A stretch of 64,000 nt of DNA from Halomonas cupida. Its GTDB lineage: Bacteria > Pseudomonadota > Gammaproteobacteria > Pseudomonadales > Halomonadaceae. The DNA lies in assembly GCF_900142755.1 (NCBI RefSeq), contig NZ_FRCA01000007.1, positions 204,251 through 268,250 on the forward strand, in the 5' to 3' direction. Positions 26,271 through 35,336 of the stretch are shown here, piece after piece. How positions within the stretch are numbered: position 1 is the stretch's first letter; each line of letters starts with the position of its first letter. The notes under the pieces are model-generated. The model ran no database searches. It had not been told where the DNA came from and saw only the letters and a program-made list of their open reading frames with translations. Position numbers and translations under genes: made by a program.

Positions 26271-26657
26271 ATGATTTATCCGGTCAAGACCGAGCTATTC
26301 GCTTCCCGCGCTCCCCTATCCTGGGGGAGTATCGGCAACGGCATCCTGTTTACCGCTCAGATCCCCATCAACGCAGGCGGCGAGGTGGTCAACGGCGGCA
26401 TTGAGGCCCAGGTCCGACAGACCCTGGACAACCTGCTGCATACGCTGGAGTGCGCTGGCGGCGGCGTCGAGTCACTGACTCAAGTACTGATCTACGTAAC
26501 CCAGCGCGAGGACCTGGCCACGGTCAATCGAGTCTACTCCGAATACGTCACCGCCCCCTACCCCAACCGTGCAGCGTTAATTGTCAGCGGTTTTGCTCGA
26601 GAAGAGATGCTGATCGAAATAGTGGCTTATGCCGTGGTCACACCGAACGACAAATAA
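26271..26657 (+). CDS. RidA/YjgF-family enamine/imine deaminase-like protein
   Basis: 128 residues, a normal RidA length. YPNRAALIVSGF and MLIEIVAYAVV match the C-terminal RidA signature, with the conserved Arg (about 102) and Glu (about 116) that bind the carboxylate and activate water. GNGILFTAQIPINAGGEVV is the N-terminal part. RidA proteins hydrolyse reactive enamines/imines to keto acids plus ammonia. As last gene of the operon, it suggests that the pathway passes through an imine intermediate. It lies 58 bases after the DUF3726-like gene. Confidence 0.88.
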   Translation: MIYPVKTELFASRAPLSWGSIGNGILFTAQIPINAGGEVVNGGIEAQVRQTLDNLLHTLECAGGGVESLTQVLIYVTQREDLATVNRVYSEYVTAPYPNRAALIVSGFAREEMLIEIVAYAVVTPNDK

Positions 26658-26785
26658 GGTTGTAGTGGTCAACTAACCCTGATCAGTATTTTGAGGCTTT
26701 CCTCAGCACCAGAATATATGCTGGAGCCCCTCCAATCACCTGGATTCTTCATCAATAGATAACGACCACCACCAGGGAATCATTA

Positions 26786-26813
26786 TGGTTCCCCGAACAG
26801 GACTCGAACCAGA
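26786..26813 (-). pseudogene. tRNA 3'-end remnant (T-arm, acceptor and CCA)
   Basis: The minus strand reads GGTTCGAGTCC and then TGTTCGGGGAACCA: a T-loop TTCGAGT, partial T-stem, a seven-base acceptor strand, discriminator A and CCA. No D-arm, anticodon arm or matching 5' acceptor lies upstream. It is probably a tRNA fragment left by integration or rearrangement. Confidence 0.45.
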
Positions 26814-26852
26814 CCGAAAAACCCAGATGGCCGACCCCGACGTCCAGATATT

Positions 26853-26877
26853 GGGCGCCAGCTTCGAGCTAGCGCCC
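26853..26877. terminator. Hairpin between the RidA-ending operon and the RND gene
   Basis: GGGCGCCAGCT pairs with AGCTAGCGCCC (one mismatch) around TCG, between convergent genes ending at 26657 and 26918. There is no strong T-run on either side. Confidence 0.45.
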
Positions 26878-26917
26878 ATGGCAGGCATAAGCGAGCATGC
26901 CTTCCATCTCCAGTCAC

Positions 26918-29900
26918 TCAGGCCTGATACCCCTCTTGTGCTTGCGAAGTCCGCTCACCGCGAGTCACCAACTTGCGTAGTGCCACGTAGAACACTGGCG
27001 TGAGGAAAAGCCCGAACAGCGTAACACCCACCATCCCGGCGAATACCGCCGTGCCCAGCGCCTGTCGCACCTCGGCTCCAGCACCGCCAGCCAGCATCAG
27101 TGGCACCACCGCCGCGGTAAAGGTGATCGAGGTCATGATGATCGGACGCAGACGTAGACGACAAGCCTCCAGCGCTGCTTCGACGATACCGCGCCCCTGC
27201 ATCTCCAGTTCGCGCGCAAACTCAACGATCAGGATGGCGTTCTTGCAGGCCAGTCCAATCAGCACCACCAGCCCGACCTGGACGAAGATGTTGTTGTCAC
27301 CCGCCATCAAATGCACGCCGAACAGCGCCGAAAGCATGCACATCGGTACAATCAGAATCACCGCCAGCGGCAAGGTCCAGCTCTCGTAGAGTGCAGCCAA
27401 GGCAAGGAACACCAGCAACACCGACAACGGGAACACTATCAAGGCAGCATTGCCTTGAGTGCTCTGCTGGAAACTCAGATCGGTCCACTCGAAGCTCATC
27501 CCATTGGGCAACACCTCAGCAGCGAGTTCGCTCAGTGCCTCCATCGCTTGAGTCGAGGACAACACGAGAGGATCCGCCTCGCCCGCCAGGTCCGCGGCAG
27601 GATAGCCGTTGTAACGCAGCACCGGATCCGGGCCAAAGGTCCACTGAATATCCACCACAGAGCCGATCGGCACCATTTCTCCGCGATCATTACGAGTACG
27701 CAGATTGGCGATATCCTCAACGTTGTCGCGGTGGGAAGCATCGGCCTGGGCTATCACCTGCCAGGTCCGGCCAAACTGGTTGAAATCATTGACGTAAGTC
27801 GAGCCAAGATAGGTTTGCAGAGTATTGAACAGCCCCGTCAATGGCACCCCCTGAGCCTTGGCCTTCACCCGGTCGACTTCGGCATCAAGCTGCGGCACAT
27901 TGGCCTGATAGCTGGTAATCGGGAAGCCCATACCCGGCGTCTGTGCGACCGCACCTTGGAACGCCTGCACGGCGCCCTGTAGCGCGCCATAGCCGAGCCC
28001 AGCGCGGTCCTCGATAAACATCTGCCAGCCATTGCCGTTGCCAAGGCCGAGGATCGGCGGTGGCATGAACGAGAACGCGAACCCCTCCTGCAATCCGGCT
28101 ATCTTCTGATTGATTTCGGCATTGATCTCGGCCGCCGAGCGACTCCGCTCGGAGAACGGGGCCAGAGGCAGGAACACCACTCCGCTGTTGGGCGTGCTGG
28201 TAAACTGCAGCGCATTGAGCCCCGGGAAGGCAATTGTGTGGGTTACGCCCTCACTCTCCATGGCGATCTCACCCACCTGGCTCAACATCTCATCGGTACG
28301 TGAAAGCGAGGCACCTTCCGGCAACTTCACGCCAGCGATCAAGTACTGCTTATCCTGGGTCGGGATAAAACCCGGCGGCACCGCCTGGAACATCACCCCT
28401 GTTCCGACCAGCAACAGCGCATAGATGCCGAACACCACGCCGCGCCGCCGCAGACTGCGCGAAACGCCTCCCTGGTAGCGTCTGGAGCTGGCGAGAAAGA
28501 AGCGATTGAACGGGCGGAACAACCAGCCAAACAACCCGTCGATCATCCGCGTGAGGCGATCCTTTGGGGCATCGTGTGGTTTGAGCAGCAGCGCCGCCAA
28601 CGCCGGTGACAGGGTCAGCGAGTTGACCGTGGAGATCACCGTGGAAATGGCGATGGTTGCCGCGAACTGGCGATAGAATTGCCCAGTGACACCGGACAGA
28701 AATGCCATTGGCACAAACACCGCACACAATACCAGGCCGATGGCGATGATGGGGCCGGATACTTCCTTCATTGCCTGGTGCGCGGCGGCAAGCGGCGCCA
28801 GGCCCTCCTCAATGTTGCGCTCGACGTTCTCTACCACCACGATCGCATCATCAACCACGATGCCGATCGCCAGCACCAGACCGAACAGAGTCAGAGTATT
28901 GATCGAGAATCCCAACAGATAGAGCACAGCGAAAGTGCCCACCACCGACACCGGCACTGCGATCAGCGGAATGATCGACGCGCGCCAGGTCTGCAGGAAC
29001 AGCGTCACCACCAACACCACCAGCAGTACCGCCTCAAGCAGCGTCTTGACCACCGACTCGATCGAGTCGCGCACGAAGATGGTAGTGTCATACACCGCCT
29101 CGTACTCAACTCCCTCCGGGAATTGTTGGGCAAGTTCATCCATGGTCGCGATGACGTTTTCCTGGATTTCCAGGGCATTCGCCCCCGGCGCCTGGAAGAC
29201 GCCGAGTGCGACCGCGTCGTCGCCGTCCAGCTTCGAACGCAGGCTGTAGTCATTGGCCCCCAGCTCCAGACGGGCCACATCGGACAAATAGGTGATCTGT
29301 CCGTCGCTACCGGTCTTGACCACGATGTCGCTGAATTCCTGTTCGGAGGTCAGCCGTCCTCTGGCATTGATCAAGGTCAGGAAGTCGCTATCGGGAATCG
29401 GCTCGGCGCCGAGCTGACCGGCCGAGACCTGAACGTTCTGCTCCCGTATCGCCTCCACTACATCGCCGGCCGTGAGTCCTCGCGCAGCAACCCTGTCCGG
29501 ATCAAGCCAGGCGCGCATGGCATAATCGCCACCACCAAAAATCTGCGCATCACCGACCCCCTGGATACGTGCCAGAGCATCCTTGACGTGCAGGCGGGCA
29601 TAGTTTCGCAGATACAGGGTGTCATAGCGGCCATCCGGAGAGGTCAGGTGCACGACCATCAAAAAGGTCGGTGACTGTTTCTGCGTGGTCACCCCCTGTC
29701 GGCGCACATCCTCAGGCAATCGCGCCAGCGCCTGGCTGACCCGATTCTGTACCTTGACCGCCGCGTCATCCGGATCAGTTCCGGGACGGAAGGTTACGGT
29801 TACCTGCAGTACACCATCGGAACCAGCCACCGACTTGAGGTACATCATGTCCTCAACGCCATTGATCGCCTCCTCCAGCGGTGTGGCCACCGTCTCGGCG

Positions 29901-30076
29901 ATGACCTTGGGATTGGCGCCAGGATAGACCGTGCGTACCACCACCGAGGGTGGCACCACGTCCGGGTACTCGCTGACCGGCATCAGCGGTATGGTGATCA
30001 ACCCCGAGATGAAGATAAGGATCGACAGCACCCCGGCGAAGATCGGGCGGTCAATGAAGAACCTGGCAAAATCCAT
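26918..30076 (-). CDS. RND-family multidrug efflux pump inner-membrane subunit (AcrB/MexB type)
   Basis: 1052 residues, the standard HAE1 length. The start MDFARFFIDRPIFAGVLSIL leads into TM1. The proton-relay aspartates are in GIVVDDAIVVVENVERN near residues 400-416, with the signature TM helices repeated in both halves, large periplasmic loops, and the C-terminal half reading PIIMTSITFTAAVVPLML. It exports drugs, detergents or other lipophilic compounds with proton influx. The adaptor gene lies 95 bases upstream on the same strand. No outer-membrane TolC-type gene is present, so it likely uses a TolC encoded elsewhere. Confidence 0.96.
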   Translation of the reverse strand: MDFARFFIDRPIFAGVLSILIFISGLITIPLMPVSEYPDVVPPSVVVRTVYPGANPKVIAETVATPLEEAINGVEDMMYLKSVAGSDGVLQVTVTFRPGTDPDDAAVKVQNRVSQALARLPEDVRRQGVTTQKQSPTFLMVVHLTSPDGRYDTLYLRNYARLHVKDALARIQGVGDAQIFGGGDYAMRAWLDPDRVAARGLTAGDVVEAIREQNVQVSAGQLGAEPIPDSDFLTLINARGRLTSEQEFSDIVVKTGSDGQITYLSDVARLELGANDYSLRSKLDGDDAVALGVFQAPGANALEIQENVIATMDELAQQFPEGVEYEAVYDTTIFVRDSIESVVKTLLEAVLLVVLVVTLFLQTWRASIIPLIAVPVSVVGTFAVLYLLGFSINTLTLFGLVLAIGIVVDDAIVVVENVERNIEEGLAPLAAAHQAMKEVSGPIIAIGLVLCAVFVPMAFLSGVTGQFYRQFAATIAISTVISTVNSLTLSPALAALLLKPHDAPKDRLTRMIDGLFGWLFRPFNRFFLASSRRYQGGVSRSLRRRGVVFGIYALLLVGTGVMFQAVPPGFIPTQDKQYLIAGVKLPEGASLSRTDEMLSQVGEIAMESEGVTHTIAFPGLNALQFTSTPNSGVVFLPLAPFSERSRSAAEINAEINQKIAGLQEGFAFSFMPPPILGLGNGNGWQMFIEDRAGLGYGALQGAVQAFQGAVAQTPGMGFPITSYQANVPQLDAEVDRVKAKAQGVPLTGLFNTLQTYLGSTYVNDFNQFGRTWQVIAQADASHRDNVEDIANLRTRNDRGEMVPIGSVVDIQWTFGPDPVLRYNGYPAADLAGEADPLVLSSTQAMEALSELAAEVLPNGMSFEWTDLSFQQSTQGNAALIVFPLSVLLVFLALAALYESWTLPLAVILIVPMCMLSALFGVHLMAGDNNIFVQVGLVVLIGLACKNAILIVEFARELEMQGRGIVEAALEACRLRLRPIIMTSITFTAAVVPLMLAGGAGAEVRQALGTAVFAGMVGVTLFGLFLTPVFYVALRKLVTRGERTSQAQEGYQA

Positions 30077-30171
30077 GGCAATACTCCCTCGCCGAGGCAG
30101 GCATTCAGAGCCTACCCCGATGACTCGGTCGACAGTGAAGTCAAATGACGGCTATTGACGTTCGAACACGC

Positions 30172-31413
30172 TCAATGAGTCGTGGCCAACTCCCGTTCGC
30201 CGGGCTCTCCTCCGGGCATCTCGATGCTGTTCGCCGCCACCTGCATGCCTGGATAGAAGATCCGCTGGGTACCGCGCACCACCACCCGGTCTCCCGGTTC
30301 CAGGCCCGTTCGGATCACCCGCAATCCATCAGCCATGCGTCCGAGCTCCACATCCTTGCGGATGGCAAGCCCCTCAGCGTCGACAACGTAGACGTACTTG
30401 CGGTCCTGATCGGTCAAGATGGCCTTGTCATCGACGAGAATGGCCCTATCGGAACTGCCGCCACGCATCTGTACCCTGGCAAACATACCGGGCGAGAAGC
30501 GCCCAGCGTCATTGTCGAGCACGGCGCGGATCAGCATGGTGCCTGAGTCGGCATCCAACTGATTATCGACAAAGTCCACTTCGCCCCTGTAGGGATAGCC
30601 CCCATCGTTTGCTAGCCCAACGCGCACTGGCGTTCTATTCTCACGGGAACTGAGGCGCTCTCCGGAACGGGCCATGTCGCCGTACTGCAGCCAGGTCTGC
30701 TCGTCGCTGTAGAAATGAACATGAACCTTGTCCAGAGAGACAATGCTGGTTAATAGGGACGCGTCCGACACCAGATTGCCGACAGTGATCAGAGCTCGAC
30801 CGGTTCGGCCTGCGATTGGTGCACGCACCTCGGTGAACTCCATGTTCAAGCGCGCCGTCTCGAGTGCGGCCTGGGCCGCATGCAGATCGGCCTGAGCCTG
30901 GAGTGACGCTGCCCTGCGCTGGTCCAGCTCTTCCCGGGAAATCGCCTGGGTCTGAGCCAGGCGCTCGGCGCGGGCGGCCTCACCACGGGTAAGCTCGACC
31001 CGTGCGCGAGCACGCTGCAGGTCGGCCTCCGCACTATCCAGGCTGGCACGATAAGGACGCTGATCAATGGTAAACAGGACATCTCCCTTGTCGACGCTCT
31101 GGCCCTCGGTGTAGTGGATGCTATCGATGTAGCCGGCAACCCGCGAACGCAGTTCCACCGTCTCTACTGCCTCGATGTGGCCCGTAAACTCGTCCCAGAA
31201 ACTCACATCCTGGACCACCACCTCGGCCACACTGACCTCCGGTGGCGGCGGCGCCTCCTGCCCCAGACCGTCGGCCTGACTATCGCAACCGGCCGTCGCA
31301 ATGGCACCAAGCACCACAGTCATGGCTACTAACATGTGTATGGAAAACACGCGGGTCGCCAGCCTGGGGGGCAAGTGCCCTCTTCGTCCACGTGCCGGGG
31401 CGGGATAACTCAT
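30172..31413 (-). CDS. RND efflux periplasmic adaptor (membrane fusion) protein, AcrA type
   Basis: 413 residues. An N-terminal hydrophobic segment (HMLVAMTVVLGAIATAGC, Cys43) could be a lipoprotein signal, though the lipobox is imperfect. Then VSFWDEFTGHIEAVETVELR, the barrel-sandwich halves and an alpha-helical coiled-coil hairpin rich in Arg/Ala/Glu (about 120-175) follow. APIAGRTGRALITVGNLVS is the lipoyl-type motif. It bridges the pump to an outer-membrane channel. GGAGAG lies upstream of the ATG at 31413; a frame to 31500 adds no recognised sequence. First gene of the pump operon, divergent from a LysR gene. Confidence 0.92.
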   Translation of the reverse strand: MSYPAPARGRRGHLPPRLATRVFSIHMLVAMTVVLGAIATAGCDSQADGLGQEAPPPPEVSVAEVVVQDVSFWDEFTGHIEAVETVELRSRVAGYIDSIHYTEGQSVDKGDVLFTIDQRPYRASLDSAEADLQRARARVELTRGEAARAERLAQTQAISREELDQRRAASLQAQADLHAAQAALETARLNMEFTEVRAPIAGRTGRALITVGNLVSDASLLTSIVSLDKVHVHFYSDEQTWLQYGDMARSGERLSSRENRTPVRVGLANDGGYPYRGEVDFVDNQLDADSGTMLIRAVLDNDAGRFSPGMFARVQMRGGSSDRAILVDDKAILTDQDRKYVYVVDAEGLAIRKDVELGRMADGLRVIRTGLEPGDRVVVRGTQRIFYPGMQVAANSIEMPGGEPGERELATTH

Positions 31414-31690
31414 CAGTTCATCTCTCCAGGAAGGTGCTGACACGGCAAGCTTGCATCCCGAATTCAACTTGAGGTAATGAGCCGCATGCCCATGGACCAC
31501 TTATCGATGCAACGCGCGTAGCTTACGCAGGAAGCGCCATAAGACTGTCGTATCGTGCGGACTACTTAGCCTGCCAGTTCATCGAAGTAGTCGTTTGCCA
31601 GGGCATGAAATCGACACCGCCGGCATGCAAGTGCAATGCAACACCATAGGAGTTCAGCCACAATTTGATTACCTACTATATGAGGGAAAT

Positions 31691-31712
31691 ACTGTTCCAC
31701 TGGTGGGACAGT
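31691..31712. promoter_or_regulatory. Near-perfect 22-bp palindrome, candidate LysR operator
   Basis: ACTGTTCCAC and GTGGGACAGT form arms around TG, with one mismatched pair, between the divergent pump operon (31413) and LysR gene (31777). It probably binds the LysR regulator. Confidence 0.55.
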
Positions 31713-31719
31713 TCCCGGA

Positions 31720-31770
31720 CACAAGTACTTCCGAGACATAAGTGCTTTCGAAACATAAGTACATGGGACA
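31720..31770. repeat. Three 17-bp tandem direct repeats before the LysR start
   Basis: Units are CACAAGTACTTCCGAGA, CATAAGTGCTTTCGAAA and CATAAGTACATGGGACA (31720-31736, 31737-31753, 31754-31770), directly before the ATG at 31777. The AAGT core recurs every 17 bp. They could be regulator sites or a slippage product. Confidence 0.8.
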
Positions 31771-31776
31771 ACAACA

Positions 31777-32748
31777 ATGCAACCGGATCTCAATGACGCC
31801 TTGATCTTCGCCAGGGTCGTAGAACAGGGCAGTTTCACCGCGGCTTCCAGGCTGCTGAGCATTCCCAAGACCACCGTGAGTCGAAAGGTTCAGGCGCTGG
31901 AACTGCGCCTCGGCGCGCGGCTGCTGAACCGAACCACCCGCAAGCTGAGCCTGACCGAAGCAGGTTCCGTCTATTACGATTACTGCAGTCGCATTGTCCA
32001 GGATATGGACGAGGCGGAGAGTGCTGTCCAACAATTGGAAGGCAACCCCCGGGGTTGGCTACGAGTTACCGCTCCATTCACCATGTGCACCGAATTCACT
32101 TCGGCACTGGTACGGGATTTCCGCGAGCTGTATCCGGCAGTGAAAATCGAACTGGTACTGTCCAACGACCGGCTCGACCTGGTGGCTCATCAGATCGACG
32201 TGGCGCTGCGCGTTGGTGAACTGCCGGACTCGAGTCTGGTCGCCCGCCGCTTGGCCAGCTACCGTTCGTTCGTCTATGCCAGCGACAGCTATATCGCCCG
32301 CCACGGAGAACCTCAGACGCCTGCAGAGCTGGCCTTCCACCCCGCTCTGGCCAAATCCAGGGACCAGCGCGGTCAACGTTATTTCTGGGAGTTGCACAAG
32401 GGGGGGCACCGGGAAGAAATCGAATTAGACCCGGTTGCCATCGCCAACGATCCATTCGTGCTGAGAGGGCTACTGGTCGAGGGCCATGGCGTGATGCTGA
32501 CCAGTGAGATCGTTGCCTGCCTGGGGCCAGAGGAGCGCCAGTTGCGGCGCATCCTGCCGGAATGGGAGGGTCCCGAAGTCGAGTTCAATGCCGTATTCCC
32601 GGGCGGCCGCCTGATCTCGCCCAAGGTGCGAACCTTCGTGGACTTCGTGGTGGAGCGTACGCGCCTTGACCACATCATGCCCGTACATTGGCAACCTCCT
32701 GGCCAACCGGAAGCAGAGAGCGCGACGCCAGTCGACGAAACGGCATGA
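31777..32748 (+). CDS. LysR-family regulator, probable controller of the RND pump
   Basis: 323 residues. HTH around residues 18-37 (EQGSFTAASRLLSIPKTTVS), then RKVQALELRLGARLLNRTTR, and a CrgA/AaeR-like effector domain (LRVTAPFTMCTEFTSALVRD). This subgroup often regulates efflux or aromatic-compound genes. It is divergent from the adaptor gene with the palindrome and 17-bp repeats between them. Target assignment rests on this context; the effector is unknown. Confidence 0.9.
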   Translation: MQPDLNDALIFARVVEQGSFTAASRLLSIPKTTVSRKVQALELRLGARLLNRTTRKLSLTEAGSVYYDYCSRIVQDMDEAESAVQQLEGNPRGWLRVTAPFTMCTEFTSALVRDFRELYPAVKIELVLSNDRLDLVAHQIDVALRVGELPDSSLVARRLASYRSFVYASDSYIARHGEPQTPAELAFHPALAKSRDQRGQRYFWELHKGGHREEIELDPVAIANDPFVLRGLLVEGHGVMLTSEIVACLGPEERQLRRILPEWEGPEVEFNAVFPGGRLISPKVRTFVDFVVERTRLDHIMPVHWQPPGQPEAESATPVDETA

Positions 32749-33042
32749 GAGGCTGTTCATGATCCAGCGACACGATTCGCCGACGTATGAGAAGAGCCCA
32801 GAGGAAACGGTGCGCAAGTCGGCGAGCCGCATGACGGGCCAGCTGCGCTCCTGAATAAACAACGTCTTTCCCACATCACCCAAGGCAATCCACGCCGGGC
32901 TGGATAGTGTTCAAGGAAGCTCTCCTCATCCTCGGACCGGTAAGTGATTCCCCCACCCATATGACGCGACAACGTCGGCACAGAGTGGGGGAACTACATC
33001 CCGTTCATCACGTTGGTGTGTGCCTCATGGTGACAGTTGGCG

Positions 33043-33612
33043 TCATAGTACTCCCCTCGCCCTGGCCGTATGGGTGGCAATGGCATCCATCAGCGGCGGT
33101 GACAGGCAGTCATAGGGCTCCAGGCCGAGTTGCCTGAGTCGGCCACGCACGCTGTCCATGTTGTCTGGATTGGCTCCCGACTCGATGATCGAGGAGACAA
33201 AGGCAGCAAATTCAGGTGCCGCCCAGCCAGTGTCTTTGGAGAGCTCCGTGTGGATGAAGTCCAGACCGTGGAAAGGATGGTCGGTATTTTCGATGCGGCC
33301 AAACATATGTACCCCACATTCCTTGCAGGCATGACGCTGGATGGCGGCCGAAGCATCGATCACCTCCAACTTGTCCTCATTGGCGGTGACGCTGAGGGTC
33401 TCTCGGGGTACCACAGCGACCATCGAAAACAAGGCTCCTTCTGGCTTCCAGCACTTGGTGCAGCCGCAAACGTGGTTGTGGGCGCACTGTGCCTTGACAG
33501 TGACCTCGACAGGGCTGTCGATACAGTGGCAATGCAGGCTGGCACCTGCAAAGTTATCACTGCCGGCACGTACCCCGTCGTCTACGGCGGGATGAATCCT
33601 GATATCGTTCAT
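33043..33612 (-). CDS. gfa: GFA-family protein, S-(hydroxymethyl)glutathione synthase (Gfa)-like
   Basis: 189 residues, matching glutathione-dependent formaldehyde-activating enzymes. Zinc-ligand cysteines are at LHCHC (28, 30), VCGCTKCW (49, 51, 54) and [12 protein letters not shown]. Gfa promotes condensation of formaldehyde with glutathione. AAGGAG lies upstream of the ATG at 33612; the ATG at 33657 is less well placed. The usual partner, a glutathione-dependent formaldehyde dehydrogenase gene (adhC/frmA), is absent from the window. Downstream of nuoN is no obvious co-operon gene, so it is likely monocistronic. Confidence 0.88.
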   Translation of the reverse strand: MNDIRIHPAVDDGVRAGSDNFAGASLHCHCIDSPVEVTVKAQCAHNHVCGCTKCWKPEGALFSMVAVVPRETLSVTANEDKLEVIDASAAIQRHACKECGVHMFGRIENTDHPFHGLDFIHTELSKDTGWAAPEFAAFVSSIIESGANPDNMDSVRGRLRQLGLEPYDCLSPPLMDAIATHTARARGVL

Positions 33613-33878
33613 GGTAGTGGCTCCTTGGGCAATAGTGATAGTTGCAGAAGCCATCATGGCGAGGGACTCGGGTCGCTCACGGCATGATTGTCGAGGGCGC
33701 CACCATCTGACGGCTATTCGTCAGGTTCATAGGCTTCCGCTCCTCCATGTAGTCTAGTCGGCATGGTGTTCACCCGTGTTGTCGTGAGACCGGCAATATC
33801 AGTTGGTCATTCCACCGACAGTGATCCGCCTCTTCGATGCAGGAAGACGTTCAAAGGAGGCGCATGGAACTCCTGGCG

Positions 33879-35336
33879 CTAGCCGGTTGGCCCCAGCATG
33901 GCACCGCCCATGACCCGCACCCAGTCGATCATCGGCGTCGGGTAGATCCCCAGCAGAATGATCAACAACGCCACGCCCAGGACGACCACACCGCCGGCGC
34001 GCACTCCCCAGTCCTCAGGCGCATCGCGCTTCTGCATGCCCGCCTCGGCCAGATACAGAGTGACCATCACCCGCAGGTAGTAATAGAGCCCGATGGCACT
34101 GCCGACGACGACCCCGCCCACCAGCCACCAGCGCTCGGCCTCGACACCCAGCGCAATGATGTAGAACTTGCCGATAAAGCCCGCGGTAAAGGGAATGCCA
34201 GCCAGCGACAGCATGGTCACGGTAAGTACCGCGGTCAGGTAGGGACGTCGCCAGAACAGTCCGCGGTAGTGGTGCAGTGCTGCTGCGTCCTCGCCGCGGT
34301 ATGGCGAGGAGATCAACGTGACCACGCCGAAGGCGCCCAGAGTCGTCAGCATGTAGACCACCAGGTAGACGCCAGTGGCTTCCACTGCCAGCCCGTCGCT
34401 GACCACCAGCGCCGTCAACAGGTAACCGAAATGAGCGATCGACGAATAGCCCAGCAGACGCTTGAGGTTGGACTGGGTCAGCGCCAGCAGGTTACCGACC
34501 AGCATGGTAAGGATCGCCAACACCGCCAGTACGCTGTGCAGCAAGGCATTCTGAAAGGCCGGGACCGCCATGACCAGCCGCAGCAGAACCACGAATACCG
34601 CCACTTTACTTGCCGATGCGAGGAAGGTTGATGCGGGACTCGGGCCACCCTCATAGACATCCGGCGTCCATTGGTGAAACGGCACGATCGACAACTTGAA
34701 ACTCAGCCCCAGCAGCATCAATGCGGCACCCGCCAGGCTCCAGGCGCCAGCATCGGCAACCAGCCCCGTGGCCAGACCGGCAAAGTCCAGATGGCCGGTA
34801 TCGGCGTAGAGGAGCGCCATGCCGAACAACAGAATGGCAGTCGCCGCCGCCGACAGCACCAGATACTTGATACCGGATTCGAGCGAGCGCCGCTCATGGT
34901 AGGTATAGGCGAGCATGCCATACAGCGGCATCGATAATAGCTCGAGGCCAAAGAACAGCGTCGCCAGGTGGGTGCTGGCGGCCAGGACCATGGCCCCCGC
35001 CGTGGCACACAGCAACAGCAGATAGAACTCCTCCCGCGGTCCACGATAGTGCTCGAGGTAGGCATGTCCCAGCGTGGCACAGGCCAGCGCCGCCACCAGG
35101 ATCAATACCGCGGCGAAGATCGCCAGGCCATCAATGGCCAGCATCGGCGTGGCCAGTGGTGCCATGCGCCACACGCCGATCAGCGCAATGAGCGCCAGAT
35201 TGAGGCCAACAACCGTGACGATGGTGATAGCGGTATGATGGCGGCGCCAGGCAATCCCCAGCATCACCACGATGGCCGTGACACAGACCAGAACCAGAGG
35301 CGTCAATGCCAGCAGGTGCGTCGCGGTCAAGATCAT
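33879..35336 (-). CDS. nuoN: NADH-quinone oxidoreductase subunit N
   Basis: 485-residue antiporter-like membrane subunit of complex I, about 14 helices. Typical stretches: TYHERRSLESGIKYLVLSAA (TM5 Glu) and FKLSIVPFHQWTPDVYEGGP (TM7 Lys). It carries a proton half-channel. Last gene of the nuo operon; its ATG overlaps the nuoM stop by four bases. Start MILTATHLLAL fits family length. Confidence 0.97.
   Translation of the reverse strand: MILTATHLLALTPLVLVCVTAIVVMLGIAWRRHHTAITIVTVVGLNLALIALIGVWRMAPLATPMLAIDGLAIFAAVLILVAALACATLGHAYLEHYRGPREEFYLLLLCATAGAMVLAASTHLATLFFGLELLSMPLYGMLAYTYHERRSLESGIKYLVLSAAATAILLFGMALLYADTGHLDFAGLATGLVADAGAWSLAGAALMLLGLSFKLSIVPFHQWTPDVYEGGPSPASTFLASASKVAVFVVLLRLVMAVPAFQNALLHSVLAVLAILTMLVGNLLALTQSNLKRLLGYSSIAHFGYLLTALVVSDGLAVEATGVYLVVYMLTTLGAFGVVTLISSPYRGEDAAALHHYRGLFWRRPYLTAVLTVTMLSLAGIPFTAGFIGKFYIIALGVEAERWWLVGGVVVGSAIGLYYYLRVMVTLYLAEAGMQKRDAPEDWGVRAGGVVVLGVALLIILLGIYPTPMIDWVRVMGGAMLGPTG

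Noticed and set aside
26820..26917. Full tRNA gene upstream of the 3' fragment
   Set aside because: No D-arm, anticodon stem or complementary 5' acceptor strand was found within 100 bases.
33700..33730. CTGACG-CGTCAG hairpin downstream of nuoN
   Set aside because: Six-base stem, 150 bases away and without a T-run; not convincing as the nuo terminator.
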